NCBI RefSeq assembly: GCF_029963765.1
Contig: NZ_JALBYU010000004.1
Span: forward strand, 275,992-339,991
DNA from: Pseudomonas sp. UYIF39
Lineage (GTDB): Bacteria; Pseudomonadota; Gammaproteobacteria; Pseudomonadales; Pseudomonadaceae
Direction of reading: 5' to 3'
DNA: 64,000 bases
Positions 7,788-18,300 of the stretch are shown here, in pieces. Within the stretch, counting starts at the first letter, position 1, and every line of letters begins with the position of its first letter. Below the pieces are notes generated by a model that saw only the letters and a program-made list of their open reading frames with translations, ran no database searches and was not told where the DNA came from. A program made the position numbers and the translations under genes.

Positions 7788-10106
7788 TTATTCGCCTCCT
7801 ACTAGCGTCGGTAGCTTCGCTAAAACGTTGCCTTGCTCATCCAGCAGCACCAGCACGGCGGACGTATGCTCGTACTGGTCATCCAACATCAGGCTGCACT
7901 TCCCATCTTTTAGGGGCTTGCGCTTACTTATTTCAGAGCCTGCATCGGCCGCATGCGTTCTGAGCACCGCCATCACCGACTCGGATGCAGTCTGCGCCTG
8001 GACCTTGCACGTGAGCCCAAGCCAACGCAGATCAGAAAGCGTGGCTGAGGTGGTAGCGCTCGTGGCGGGACTCTGCGTACTGCGAACTTCAATTACCGGC
8101 GTCAAACATTCCTGCAAGCTCAGACCACCGTGGTCGTAATGTTGTCCGGCTTTGAAGCTACAGGCGCCTGGGGCCATGGCGATGCTGACAGCGCTGTTCC
8201 AGTACCAACCGACCTGCTGATAACCACTATCGACAGAGTCTTTGATAACCGCACAGCGGCCCCAGCGAGTTTCAGTTAAATGCTTGGCCAGTTCGACCTT
8301 GGCCATAGGTGCAGGGGTCAGCATCCAACCGTGGTCGGTGACGATACGGATCTTGCGCCAACCTGCAGCCAGAAGTTCCTCAACCCGCTCCTGCACCTCG
8401 GCCAGCAAGGTATCAATCCGGGCAGCCAGCTTTAGACCTTTTACATGACCTTCTTTGTCGATATCGCCGCTTTGTACCCAGGCATTGGAAGTCGGGTCGC
8501 CCGAATCCCCCTCTTCCAAATACTGCCAGCCTTTTTCCTGCAAAAACTTCTTCAGGTAGTAGCTAGAGAAATCCGTATCGTTGTCCAGTAAGCTGGGCTC
8601 AAAGTCGCGGTCAGTGGTTCTGCCGGTCAGGCGATCATGCACCGGTGTAATCGCCGCTTTAGATGTTGCGGTTACCGAAGGCAAGGCCGCCCAAGTTGCC
8701 GAGAGCCGCACATCACCCAAGTGCCGCAGCGCCTGATTCAGTCTCTGGGCAATGTCGTAACGCAGGCCGTCGACAAAGAAAACCACCTCGCCAGCCACCG
8801 CATACTCAGCTGTGGCTTCATTGACCTGGTTGCTGCCCGGATACCCCTTCGACCGGACCAAGCCTTGGAAATTGCGTGTCACCTCATCCAGCCATGGCGT
8901 GTAAATCAGCGCTAGAACTTGCTGCACCAGCACTTGTTGGCGCGCCGGTAATGGGCAAGCCAAGGCTTTGAGTACCTGATTGTCTGCCTGCCAGTATTGC
9001 TCCCGGTACTGCACGGCCATTTCATCCGCATCAGAACCTGAAAACACCTTGGCCGTTTTTTCAGCCACCTGGCTCAAATGCCTAAGCGCGCCGGCCAAAG
9101 GAGCCAGATCAAGCTCTGACCATACCCAACTGCGCCGCTTAGCATGTCGCTGCTCCAGAGTCTTAAGGCTCTGCCGGGCCTTATCGCATCCTTCTCGCAA
9201 CAGTTGCTGGAGTGATAGTTCGAGATCTTTCTCTTCACTGGCATTGATAGCCGGATAGCTAGCGCCATCAGCAGCAAGATCCGGCTGCACTTTCAGCAAC
9301 AACTCCGGTAAATGCGGGTAATGCTGACAAGACTCGGTGTAGCGCTGCCAAACACTGTGCCAAATACCCTGATTCTGGCACAGCAGCTCGGCAGCGGTTA
9401 GCACACCGTCTTGTTCAGGGCTGAAGTGATACTCGGTTTCACAGATCCCGGCCAGGGCCTGCCAACGCGAGGCATCCCAGCGCTCACGGCAGCTCTTGCT
9501 GTCATTCATCCAACTGAGCAGATCACGCACCGGGTCGCTGCTCACCAGCTTATTGAAGTCTGCCGCCTCTAGGCGTCGGTTGCTCAGTTCTTCGCGCTCA
9601 TTTTCAAGAATTTCAGGCAGAACACGCAGCATGGCCTGTTGGGCTTTTTCGTCTTTGGCCACATCCAGTCCTACGCCACCGTTAATAGAAACCAGGAAGG
9701 CATTCACCGTCCAGTCTCGACCTGAGTTGCTGTAAATCCACCAACACCCTCGATATTGCAGCTCAGCTAGCGGCTTAAGGGCATCCGGACAGGAACCAAT
9801 AGCGCGCAAGTCGCGGCGCTCCACGCCGGGCAAATACACTATCGGAGTTCGATCAGACGGCAATACAATTTCAGGTAAAACGCCATCGACCACACACTTG
9901 ATCCAAATAGCCGGCCCGGTCTTTTTCTGAGGCGCATAGTCACCCAACACGATCAGCTCCGGCATCGCAGCCTGTAATAGAGGCAGTGCGGGCGCCCACT
10001 GGCACAGCTTGTCTGTCCAGAGGATCACGCTGGGCGCGACTTGCACATTGGTGTTGTAGGCTGCGCTTCCGCGGATCTCGGTGGCCAGCAAATCGATCAG
10101 TTTCAT
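7788..10106 (-). CDS. pglZ: PglZ (BrxZ), alkaline-phosphatase-fold BREX protein
   Basis: 772 residues, ATG at 10106 preceded by AAGGA. The PglZ domain occupies roughly residues 430-700: VVFFVDGLRYDIAQRL near 440 supplies the first metal-binding aspartate, TSKAAITP follows, and IRIVTDHGWML near 588 gives the DHG metal-binding site typical of the alkaline phosphatase superfamily. The N-terminal 400 residues are the helical region of type I BREX PglZ. It is one of the two genes present in every BREX type and is required both for host methylation and for phage exclusion. It sits between the inserted DUF262 nuclease gene and brxL, with no gap before brxL. Confidence 0.95.
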   Translation of the reverse strand: MKLIDLLATEIRGSAAYNTNVQVAPSVILWTDKLCQWAPALPLLQAAMPELIVLGDYAPQKKTGPAIWIKCVVDGVLPEIVLPSDRTPIVYLPGVERRDLRAIGSCPDALKPLAELQYRGCWWIYSNSGRDWTVNAFLVSINGGVGLDVAKDEKAQQAMLRVLPEILENEREELSNRRLEAADFNKLVSSDPVRDLLSWMNDSKSCRERWDASRWQALAGICETEYHFSPEQDGVLTAAELLCQNQGIWHSVWQRYTESCQHYPHLPELLLKVQPDLAADGASYPAINASEEKDLELSLQQLLREGCDKARQSLKTLEQRHAKRRSWVWSELDLAPLAGALRHLSQVAEKTAKVFSGSDADEMAVQYREQYWQADNQVLKALACPLPARQQVLVQQVLALIYTPWLDEVTRNFQGLVRSKGYPGSNQVNEATAEYAVAGEVVFFVDGLRYDIAQRLNQALRHLGDVRLSATWAALPSVTATSKAAITPVHDRLTGRTTDRDFEPSLLDNDTDFSSYYLKKFLQEKGWQYLEEGDSGDPTSNAWVQSGDIDKEGHVKGLKLAARIDTLLAEVQERVEELLAAGWRKIRIVTDHGWMLTPAPMAKVELAKHLTETRWGRCAVIKDSVDSGYQQVGWYWNSAVSIAMAPGACSFKAGQHYDHGGLSLQECLTPVIEVRSTQSPATSATTSATLSDLRWLGLTCKVQAQTASESVMAVLRTHAADAGSEISKRKPLKDGKCSLMLDDQYEHTSAVLVLLDEQGNVLAKLPTLVGGE

Positions 10107-10137
10107 GGCATTCCTTGGAATTCGTTAAAGGCCTGGG

Positions 10138-11931
10138 TCATGTCGCGGTAACCACCAACGGATACTTCCCCAGCACCTCTTGCACCAGCTGCTCCGTCCT
10201 CGCCTTCAGCTTCTCCACGGTCCAACTGCTCTCAGTAGCCAGCGCTTGGTTCAAATAGAGGCCGTTGTTGTAGCCCACCTTGCGGCCTTGGCTATCAGCC
10301 CGGCTCTTCTTCTCATCAAAGCTCTTGTTGCCCAGTGCACTGTTGTAGCCAGAAATAGTAAGGTTGCCCAGGCAATGGGCGTAAGTCTGGCGGTGTTGCT
10401 CGGCCAAGCTAGCATCGCCATAGGCAATCATCTGTACCCAACAGCTGGGGATGTTTTCGCCCTGGGGGAAGATATGCTCGATGGTCCAGACGTACTGCTT
10501 GCCTTTCAGAACCCACAAATCGACCTGGGTTTCGCGGGTCATGCGGCTTTCTTCAAGGGCGCAGAGCACAAAGCGGCAGACCGCTTTGTTGTCCTCGTAG
10601 ATAGGACCTTTGAGGCTTTTCTCGAACTGCTCATCACTGGCGCTATCGGCTTTGAGCCTGTGCTGAATATGACTGACCACATCGCCAGCACGCAGCGCCA
10701 GGATCGCCTCAGCCACATCCATGAAAATACGGGTCAGATCACGGGTAGGCGGCAGGTCTGTCGTGTTGCGGCGAACAAAGAAGGCAATCAAGAAGCCCAC
10801 AATCTGTTCCAGGTGTTCTTGTTGCAGCTCCAACTCGGTTTGCCGCTCCATCAGCACCATCAGCAGCAGATAAGCAGCGGCACCCTGGATACGATCCAAC
10901 GAGAGCAGCAGGTTGGAAAGCTTGGGCTGATCTGGCACTGCACGGTAGCCAACAATCTGAGCATAGCTGTTGGACAGACGAATCATGGCATGCAGAAAGC
11001 CCTCGGCATTATGCGCGATCAGCTTTTCATACACCTGCATTAGGTTCGACTTGGTAGCCACCGGTACTGAAATGACATCCTTCAAATCGGGTTTGAAGGC
11101 GTTGTAATACTGGCGGAAGAAGCGCTCCTGCACGGCGTAGTCATCACCCAGGGCGTCAATCACCTTTTTCCAACGGTTGTACTGCTTGTCGATGCTGCCA
11201 GGGTCTTTGGACTCCAGCACTGCCAGTAACTTGTTCTTGATCAGGTCAATAGCCGTCAGCGGTACACCGCGATTGTTCAGCGACTCGAACAGGGTATAGG
11301 CATCGGAATGCCCGGCGACCTCGATCTTAACCAGAGTGGCGGTGTTAACTTTTTCCAACAGGGCCTGCAAGCTGGCAATGGGGTCAGCGCAGTGCTCCAG
11401 GTACAGCTCAATGCGGCTGATAAAATGCCGGAAGGCTTTCATCACTCGCCGGTTTCCGGCATTCGGCACAGTCTCCACATCGTCCAAAATGCCGGTTTGA
11501 CCGAGCACCGCGAAGTAGTCCTGTTGGTTGTTGTTCTGCACCTGAGGGATCAGGCGTGGCTGATCCGACTTTTTCTTCAGCACCAGTTTGTGCTTGAGGT
11601 TGTACAGCTCAATCTGCTGTTCCATGCCCAGATTCGGCAGGGTGCGGTAGCTCTGATAGACAGCCGCCAGCAGCAAAGATAGCGTTGTCATACGCTGTTG
11701 TCCGTCGACCAGCTCCAGGCTTTGCACCGTCAGGGCATCTTGCGACTGGTTAATGCAGATGATCGAGCCGAGGAAATAATGCAGCTCGTTGTCCAACAGA
11801 TCTTCGAACAGCGCATCCCACTGCGCCCGGCTCCAAGTGTACTCACGCTGGTAGCGCGGGATGGCATAAACCACCCCGCTCTCGATATCGAGCAGGGTGG
11901 AAACCGGGTAGTTGTAAACGGACTTGATCAT
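10138..11931 (-). CDS. DUF262/DUF1524 (GmrSD-family, BrxU-like) type IV restriction nuclease nested in BREX
   Basis: 597 residues. The N-terminal DUF262 NTPase-like domain shows AIPRYQREYTWSRAQWD (about 24-40) and the signature LELVDGQQRMTTL (about 72-84). The C-terminal DUF1524 domain has an HNH-like nuclease motif (WTIEHIFPQ near 485) followed by HCLGNLTISGYNSALGN. This is the single-chain GmrSD architecture. Such enzymes, for example BrxU of an Escherichia fergusonii plasmid BREX island, cut phage DNA carrying modified cytosines and so complement BREX. The gene starts 3 nt after pglX and ends 31 nt before pglZ, so it is an in-frame passenger of the operon. Substrate preference cannot be read from the sequence. 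Confidence 0.85.
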   Translation of the reverse strand: MIKSVYNYPVSTLLDIESGVVYAIPRYQREYTWSRAQWDALFEDLLDNELHYFLGSIICINQSQDALTVQSLELVDGQQRMTTLSLLLAAVYQSYRTLPNLGMEQQIELYNLKHKLVLKKKSDQPRLIPQVQNNNQQDYFAVLGQTGILDDVETVPNAGNRRVMKAFRHFISRIELYLEHCADPIASLQALLEKVNTATLVKIEVAGHSDAYTLFESLNNRGVPLTAIDLIKNKLLAVLESKDPGSIDKQYNRWKKVIDALGDDYAVQERFFRQYYNAFKPDLKDVISVPVATKSNLMQVYEKLIAHNAEGFLHAMIRLSNSYAQIVGYRAVPDQPKLSNLLLSLDRIQGAAAYLLLMVLMERQTELELQQEHLEQIVGFLIAFFVRRNTTDLPPTRDLTRIFMDVAEAILALRAGDVVSHIQHRLKADSASDEQFEKSLKGPIYEDNKAVCRFVLCALEESRMTRETQVDLWVLKGKQYVWTIEHIFPQGENIPSCWVQMIAYGDASLAEQHRQTYAHCLGNLTISGYNSALGNKSFDEKKSRADSQGRKVGYNNGLYLNQALATESSWTVEKLKARTEQLVQEVLGKYPLVVTAT

Positions 11932-11934
11932 AGG

Positions 11935-14900
11935 CTAGCTCCTTGCCGCCTGTTTTTCCGCCAAGGACAAATGGTGATCATTGATCCGGGCACCCTCGCC
12001 TTCGTCGTATTGCAGGCCGAGGGTGTACCAGGGGGCGGATTCGACGTCTTTGCCGCGGTCTTTGGCCCATTTGATGTTGGGCATCCAGCGCAGAATGCCC
12101 GCACCTTTTTTGCCGACACTGCGAGCGTTCAGGAATGGGCGGATGTTGAGGCGCACGCCGTCGTTTAGGTCAGGGGTCCAGCCGATGGGTTGTTCGGCCT
12201 GGGGCTTCCAGCGCACGAAGATATCGTAGGGTGCTTCGCCTTCGAGGATAGCTTCAAGCTCGTGCTTGAGCGCTTCGGCAGCAAGCAGCCGTTCCTGAGC
12301 CCCGTCTTCTCCGTTGGCCATGCCGGCTTGCTGGGTGCGGATCCAGTCACCTAGATAGGTGTAGATCAGCCGTTCGAGGCCGGACTTGTCGAGTTTGTGG
12401 TAGTTGACCAGGGCGCTGAAGCCGTCTTTGAGTCCGTCCCAGATGTGCCAGATAAATGGCCGGTGCTGGAACATTTTGCAGTGCTGTTCGAAGAACTTAT
12501 CGCGTAGCCACAAGCTGAGGGATTTGCTGCCGACGGTTTCCAGCAGACGGTTTTTCAGGGGCGTGGTCCAGGCACTGCCGTAGGCGGCTTGCAGCAGAGC
12601 TTCCAGGCGCTGGTCGGCGGCTTTTTCGCCGCGCACTGCGGGCAGGCAGACTATGCCATCGTCGTCCACATAGGCATCCAGTGCCTGGCAGCTCTTTACC
12701 CACTCACGTTGTTCTACGGCCAGATCCATCTCTCCATCCAACTCCGCCGGCCAGCGGTAGCCAAGCAGACGGGAAATCGCAACTTGCAGCACGCTATCAT
12801 CAACACGCAGTTCGCCGTGGGCAGTCCACTTGGCCTGCTCGTCCCAGATAACCGAACCGCAGGGGTGGCCATGGAAGATCCATTGGGTCGAGTCATTGGT
12901 ATATGCTTGAGGTAACCCATTGGGATATCGCTCTTCGGCAATGCGAGCCCAGTAATCAAGATCGAAAGGAACCTCTGCTACTGTAGAGGAAGAAATTGCT
13001 AAATTTGGATTAGCATTTCTAAGGTTCTTTAGATATTCGTCTGATTCGCAATAAGCCCAAATTGCAGGAAGATCACTCTCATTTTTAGGCACGATCACAG
13101 CAAGATTTTGATCAAAAATAGAGCCACGATAGATCGTTCGAACTATGTTGCCCATTCTAGATGCGGAAACACCCATCTTACCCCATGCATCTTGCCCAGT
13201 TTTCCACCTTTGAGCAGCTGAGTTAAGATGTTTCATACTCAGCACAAACTCATAGAGCGACCCTTCCCCCTCCTCCCAAAGTATCGCTTGAGAAAATCCA
13301 CCGCAGTGCGATGTTCTCTCCAAAGACCCATGAAGAAACTCATAGTTTGGCTTCAGATTTTGAACTTCCCAAATCGCTCTATAAAATCTCAGACTATCGC
13401 CTGTGGCGACACCAGCAAGGGCAGAGCTGAAATCTTCCAGGCTCTCTACTCCGCTTTCCTCCTTCATCAATATTGGGAAGTCTTTAGTTGCCACCACAGC
13501 ATCATGCCCAACCAATGCAAAATTACGACCTATCAGTCCGCGAGCCTTCAACTGAACAGAATTATCCTCAGACACATCTATCGCAGAGTACTGCGAGCCG
13601 CAACTTTTGTTTGAATTCACAACAATGGTTAAGCTCGCATTGACAACTTGACCAGAAATTGTTTCAAATGCACCAGTGCCCAACCTTACGCATGAGCGCA
13701 GAAAGTAATTATTAACTAAACGTTCTCGAAAGCTCTTGTAGGAGCTCAAGTAATGCCATGTTTGTGGCGTGACAATTGAAGCAGCACCTCCAGGGCACAA
13801 CAGGGCCAAGATTCTAGACATCATGGCTACCGCTAAGTCGAACCGCTCATCATAATGATACTTCTCCAAGTAACTCAGCAAAATATCATTCTGTTTTCTT
13901 GTTGCCAAAAATGGAACATTCGTAAGGATGAGTGAATATTTCTCCGCCAACAATGACGTCGCTTTAAAAAGCCCTTTGGCAACTACCCCCATCTCTGAAT
14001 ATTCGTCACTTTTTTCATTCGCCAACGCTTTAGTTAAGAGAGGGCCAACTTCTTGCCACTTTAATTCGAAAAGAGAACCTTTACCCAGACTTAATTCCGG
14101 ATTAATCAAGCTGCCGAGCACTGGCGCATCTTTGAAATGTTCATAAATCTCGCCAAGAACGCCCCTCAGATCACTAATATCTTGAGCCAGTAACAACCAC
14201 TCCTCTTTAGAGGTGCTAATCGCCAGACCAGAGCAAGCCAAATGCAGCTCGGGTAATGGGCGGTAACCACCTGCGTTCGAGTAACGCCACGCTTCCAGCG
14301 CTACAGCAAAGGCTGCCAACTCCACACAGCGCTGATCCAACTCCAGGCCATGCAGGTTCTCACTCAGCACACGGTCAATAGCTTGTTGGGCCATGAGGTT
14401 TTCGGCCTGCATGCGCATGGGTACCAGCATCAAGAAGGCAGCGACCAGAAAGTGGCCTGAGCCACAGCACGGGTCGAGGGCTTTCAACTCACTCAGCTGT
14501 TTGGGCCATGCATCGAAGGTGCCGGAGGCGGGTTTCCATTGCTGGGTTGTCTCATCTTGAACAAAGCGCAGAAAGCGCAAAGGCACGCCCGGGATGGCGG
14601 CTTTGTCGCGCAGTTCCTGTTCGCTATTGGCGTGCTGCCAGTCGCTGTCACTCAGGCGCTGCCCGGCCCACCATGCCCCTAGACTGTTATCGAGCAGAAA
14701 GCTGACCATATAGGGTTCGGTAAACAGCTGGGTCACCGGCGAAAGCTCGTCGGCACCGATCTTCACTTCGGACTTGTTGACTTCTTCTTTGCGCTTGCTC
14801 TGCCAGAACTGATAAACCCAGCCAAGGCTGTCCTGGGCCTGGAAGGTTTCCAGGGCCAGGCCAATCACCAACTGCTCCAGGCTACGCTGGTGCTCAGGGG

Positions 14901-15396
14901 CAAACTCCAGCTCGAACACCGGCGAGTCGATGCGGAAGATCTGCGGTAGCATCTTGGAGGCCAGCACCCCAGCCAGCTCCCAGCCACTTTGACAGTGGCG
15001 TTCCAGTTCGTCGCGAGCCACATCCGGGTCTTGCACCAGCTCGGTACATTCGGCCAAGGTCAGCGACGTGTGCTCGTCATACATAAGTAGACTGTTCTGC
15101 TCCAGAAAGCGCGCAAACAGCATGCGGTGCCAATGTTCGTAGGCGACTTCGGTGACAAGCTTGTAGATAGATTGCTGGCCGTTGGCATCTTTGCTATCAC
15201 CTAGCTGACGGCCATGAGAGCGCAAGCGGGTGCGCAGCTTGCGCTGCTCATCGCTCAGGTAGTCAGCCGGTTTGGCATCACCTACGCCCAGTCGTTTTAG
15301 AGACTGGGTGGCAGCCTGTTCGGCGATGTCGCGGGCTCTGACAACGGTGGTTTCCAGGGTACGGCGTAGGGCTTTGTCGAGGGGCTGTCGAATCAT
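11935..15396 (-). CDS. pglX: PglX (BrxX), BREX adenine-specific DNA methyltransferase
   Basis: 1153 residues. The SAM-binding motif I is ALDPCCGSGHFLVAAF near residue 308, and the catalytic motif IV is ILTNVPFLATRKQND near 492 (a variant of NPPY usual in type I PglX). The C-terminal half is the long specificity/regulatory region. PglX methylates the host genome at a non-palindromic site on the fifth or sixth base (m6A) and marks self DNA; exclusion of unmethylated phage also needs it. The start ATG overlaps the brxC stop by one base (TGATG). The middle third (roughly 13,000-14,200) is visibly more AT-rich than its surroundings, which may mark recombination of the specificity region. Confidence 0.95.
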   Translation of the reverse strand: MIRQPLDKALRRTLETTVVRARDIAEQAATQSLKRLGVGDAKPADYLSDEQRKLRTRLRSHGRQLGDSKDANGQQSIYKLVTEVAYEHWHRMLFARFLEQNSLLMYDEHTSLTLAECTELVQDPDVARDELERHCQSGWELAGVLASKMLPQIFRIDSPVFELEFAPEHQRSLEQLVIGLALETFQAQDSLGWVYQFWQSKRKEEVNKSEVKIGADELSPVTQLFTEPYMVSFLLDNSLGAWWAGQRLSDSDWQHANSEQELRDKAAIPGVPLRFLRFVQDETTQQWKPASGTFDAWPKQLSELKALDPCCGSGHFLVAAFLMLVPMRMQAENLMAQQAIDRVLSENLHGLELDQRCVELAAFAVALEAWRYSNAGGYRPLPELHLACSGLAISTSKEEWLLLAQDISDLRGVLGEIYEHFKDAPVLGSLINPELSLGKGSLFELKWQEVGPLLTKALANEKSDEYSEMGVVAKGLFKATSLLAEKYSLILTNVPFLATRKQNDILLSYLEKYHYDERFDLAVAMMSRILALLCPGGAASIVTPQTWHYLSSYKSFRERLVNNYFLRSCVRLGTGAFETISGQVVNASLTIVVNSNKSCGSQYSAIDVSEDNSVQLKARGLIGRNFALVGHDAVVATKDFPILMKEESGVESLEDFSSALAGVATGDSLRFYRAIWEVQNLKPNYEFLHGSLERTSHCGGFSQAILWEEGEGSLYEFVLSMKHLNSAAQRWKTGQDAWGKMGVSASRMGNIVRTIYRGSIFDQNLAVIVPKNESDLPAIWAYCESDEYLKNLRNANPNLAISSSTVAEVPFDLDYWARIAEERYPNGLPQAYTNDSTQWIFHGHPCGSVIWDEQAKWTAHGELRVDDSVLQVAISRLLGYRWPAELDGEMDLAVEQREWVKSCQALDAYVDDDGIVCLPAVRGEKAADQRLEALLQAAYGSAWTTPLKNRLLETVGSKSLSLWLRDKFFEQHCKMFQHRPFIWHIWDGLKDGFSALVNYHKLDKSGLERLIYTYLGDWIRTQQAGMANGEDGAQERLLAAEALKHELEAILEGEAPYDIFVRWKPQAEQPIGWTPDLNDGVRLNIRPFLNARSVGKKGAGILRWMPNIKWAKDRGKDVESAPWYTLGLQYDEGEGARINDHHLSLAEKQAARS

Positions 15397-18300
15397 CAGA
15401 AGGTCACCGGTCCATCATTGAGCTTGTCGAGAATCTGTTGTTTGACTTCAGTCAGCCAAGTGTCGACATCGGACTCTGTCTCAAAGGTTTTGCGTGGCAA
15501 GCTGATGCGCTGCAGTTTGGGCTGCAGCAGCTGCACGGCCTCCATGCGCGCGTTATCGAATTTATTGGCCAGCGATTCGGTGCGATCGGTCCACTGCTCC
15601 AGGCTGACGTCATTGAGGCTGTCGATAATGGCCTCGGCGTCGTTAAGCGCCGGTTGCGCCAAGGTAAGCAGTTTACGTTTGCCGAGGATGTCGCTCTGTT
15701 GCTGCTCGCTGAGTTGCAGCCAGTGACTGTCGGCTTGCAGTTGGGCCAGGTACTCGGCATACCGATCCTGATAGGCCTGCACATGGAACTGGATGGCATC
15801 GCGCAGCTTATTGACCAACTGCTGGACCAAGCCAGATACCGGATTGGGATCATCCAGCAAAGACCGGTGGCTGACTATGGCATCCACCTCGGTCTGGATA
15901 GCGGCATGGAAAGACAAACCACGACTGAGGTCGAGCAGGCTTTTGAGCAGCGCCCAATCACTGCGCCGTGCTTCGATGCGCAGGGCAGTGGCGGCCCATT
16001 CCTTGACCGCCTTTTTGATCGCATCTTGCTCATCCAGTACATGCTTGAGTTGTGCGTTACCGGAGTGGCGCGCCAGCTCGTCGAAAATACGGCTGTCGGG
16101 GATTTTCGGCAGAGGGGCTTCCCCCCCGGCGCGCTTGGACAGTTCACGGCCTTTTTCAGCTAGAAGTGGCAGCTTGCTAGCTTCTTCACCGGGCTGACAA
16201 TCGATGCCGCTGCTGCTGAGTACACCGCGTATTTTGATCAGATCTACAGGGCGGATGGTGATGCTTTCCGGCTTAAAGCTGGTTTGGGTGATCTGCTTGC
16301 GATCCAGCGTTGTGGCGGTAACCATGTTATTGCGGTTGTCGTAGGCGATGAGAATGCCGGTGGCCATCAGAATGGTGAGGCCTCCGTCGATGGCGTCCTG
16401 CGGCCAGCCGTATGGGGCAGCCAGAAAGTGCTCACGAATCTCGTTACCTTTTTTCGACACACCGATATAGCGCTTAATGGCAGCGCACACGGGCTGCTGC
16501 TCGGCATCACCGCTGTAGCTCAGTGCTTCCAGGGCATTTTGCCCACCCTCTTTGCTGGCGCGGTCATACACCTTACCCCAGCCGGTATGGTCAGCGGCAT
16601 CGAAGTCGCGGTAGAGGCGAATTAGCGAGGCTTTAGCCGCAGTTTCTACCCGGTCGGCAATCGTGTTGCCGTCTACTTCGTTACCACCGGCTTGAAGCAC
16701 TTGCACGCCGTCGAAAATTTCGCGCAGCAGTGCTTGTACCTGCTTTTGCGCATCACGGTAGCGGGTTTCCATGGCGCTACGGGCATCTTTGCCGGCATCG
16801 GTATTGGGGATGCCGCGTTTTTCCAGAGTGGCATGAGCGGCGTTCTCAGTAATGATCGCGCTGGTCAGCTCGGATCGGTTGCGCGCTGGTACAAAGACGA
16901 AAATAGTCGGCTCGCCCGGCTGGCGGCTGCGTGCATCGGCAAAGAAGCTCTTTTCATCAATACTCCAGCCGTCCTGTACCCAGGCGTAGACTTTTTCTTT
17001 AGCGTCTTTGGGCAGCTCGGAGTCAAAGCAAGGGATAACCTGGCGCGGCTCGTTGCACTTGCCCTGGGTGAGACGCACCTGGGCTACCTGGCGGCGCAGT
17101 TCTTTGTGCAACAGGTCTACGCGGATATTTTCGATACGTTGCATATTGCCGCGCAGGTCGGCTTCTTCCTGTCGAAGAGTGTCGTACCACTGCGCACTCT
17201 CCTGAGTTTGCAGGCGGAACTCAGTGCCGATGCTGGTTTGCATAGGCATAACCAGGCCTTCGTCGGCCAATACCTGAAGCAGTTTGGGCACACTGGTGCG
17301 AATGGAATCTTTGCCGTTATTGAGGTCATCAATGAGCAGGTCAGCCAGCATGTCGGCGGTAGCCCGCACCCCGCAGTCAGCAGTCGGATCGGAAGGCAAT
17401 TTACCGATCAGCAGCACCAGACCGAGAATGCGCGACTTGAGCTTATCGTCAGCATCGCCGGCGGACAGGCGACCAATGGTTTCGGCAATTTCTTTGGAGA
17501 TAACGCCGGTCTGCAGCAGATTGACTGCGATCTGGTTGTAAATGAAGTCAGCCGGCACCACATGGCCCAGCGGCAGGTCGGCGGTGGCCTGGGCGGCTTC
17601 GTGAATGACCTTGAGCTGGTTACGCAATTGCGAGACGGTCCCAGTGGTATCAACGATACGCAGCACCCGCTCCCAGAAGCGGCGGCGTACCGGCAGCAGC
17701 GGGTAATCGGCCAGCATGACTTTTTCGTCATCCTGGTGGTGCTCGATTTTGGTGCCGCGCAGCTGACGTGAAATCTCGCCCAAGTGTGATTGCAGTACCT
17801 GCTCCAGCTGCGGCTTGGCCGAAGCTTTTTTCTGCAGGATGACCTTGCGGATCACCGACTCGACATCGGTATCGGACAACTGAATCGGAATCTGGAAACG
17901 GCCAAGCAGGCGCTGCAAATTAGGCATGCCGGACAGAGCACTTTGCCCTGTGGCGACAAACAGTAACTTGTTCTGAAAGACCGAATGCTTGCAGCAGGTT
18001 TCTACCACCTCCTGGACCTGGTGCGCCTTGTCGGTATCGGAGCCGACATATTGTTGCACCTCATCGAGTACCACCAGGGTGAGCGGGAACTGGCCTTCTT
18101 TGGCTAGGGCGTCGTAAATAGCATCGACCATCTGCTGGTTAGTGACATCCTGAACATTAGGGTACTGCTCGCGCAGAAGCTGACGCACCTCTTTGACGTC
18201 GTTACCCAGGGTGCTGTCCACCTCAAGCAGAGCTCCAGCGATGCTACGGGAAACGTAGAGGTCTTCCAGCTCGTCGTCCCAACTGTCACCTGCTGTTTCG

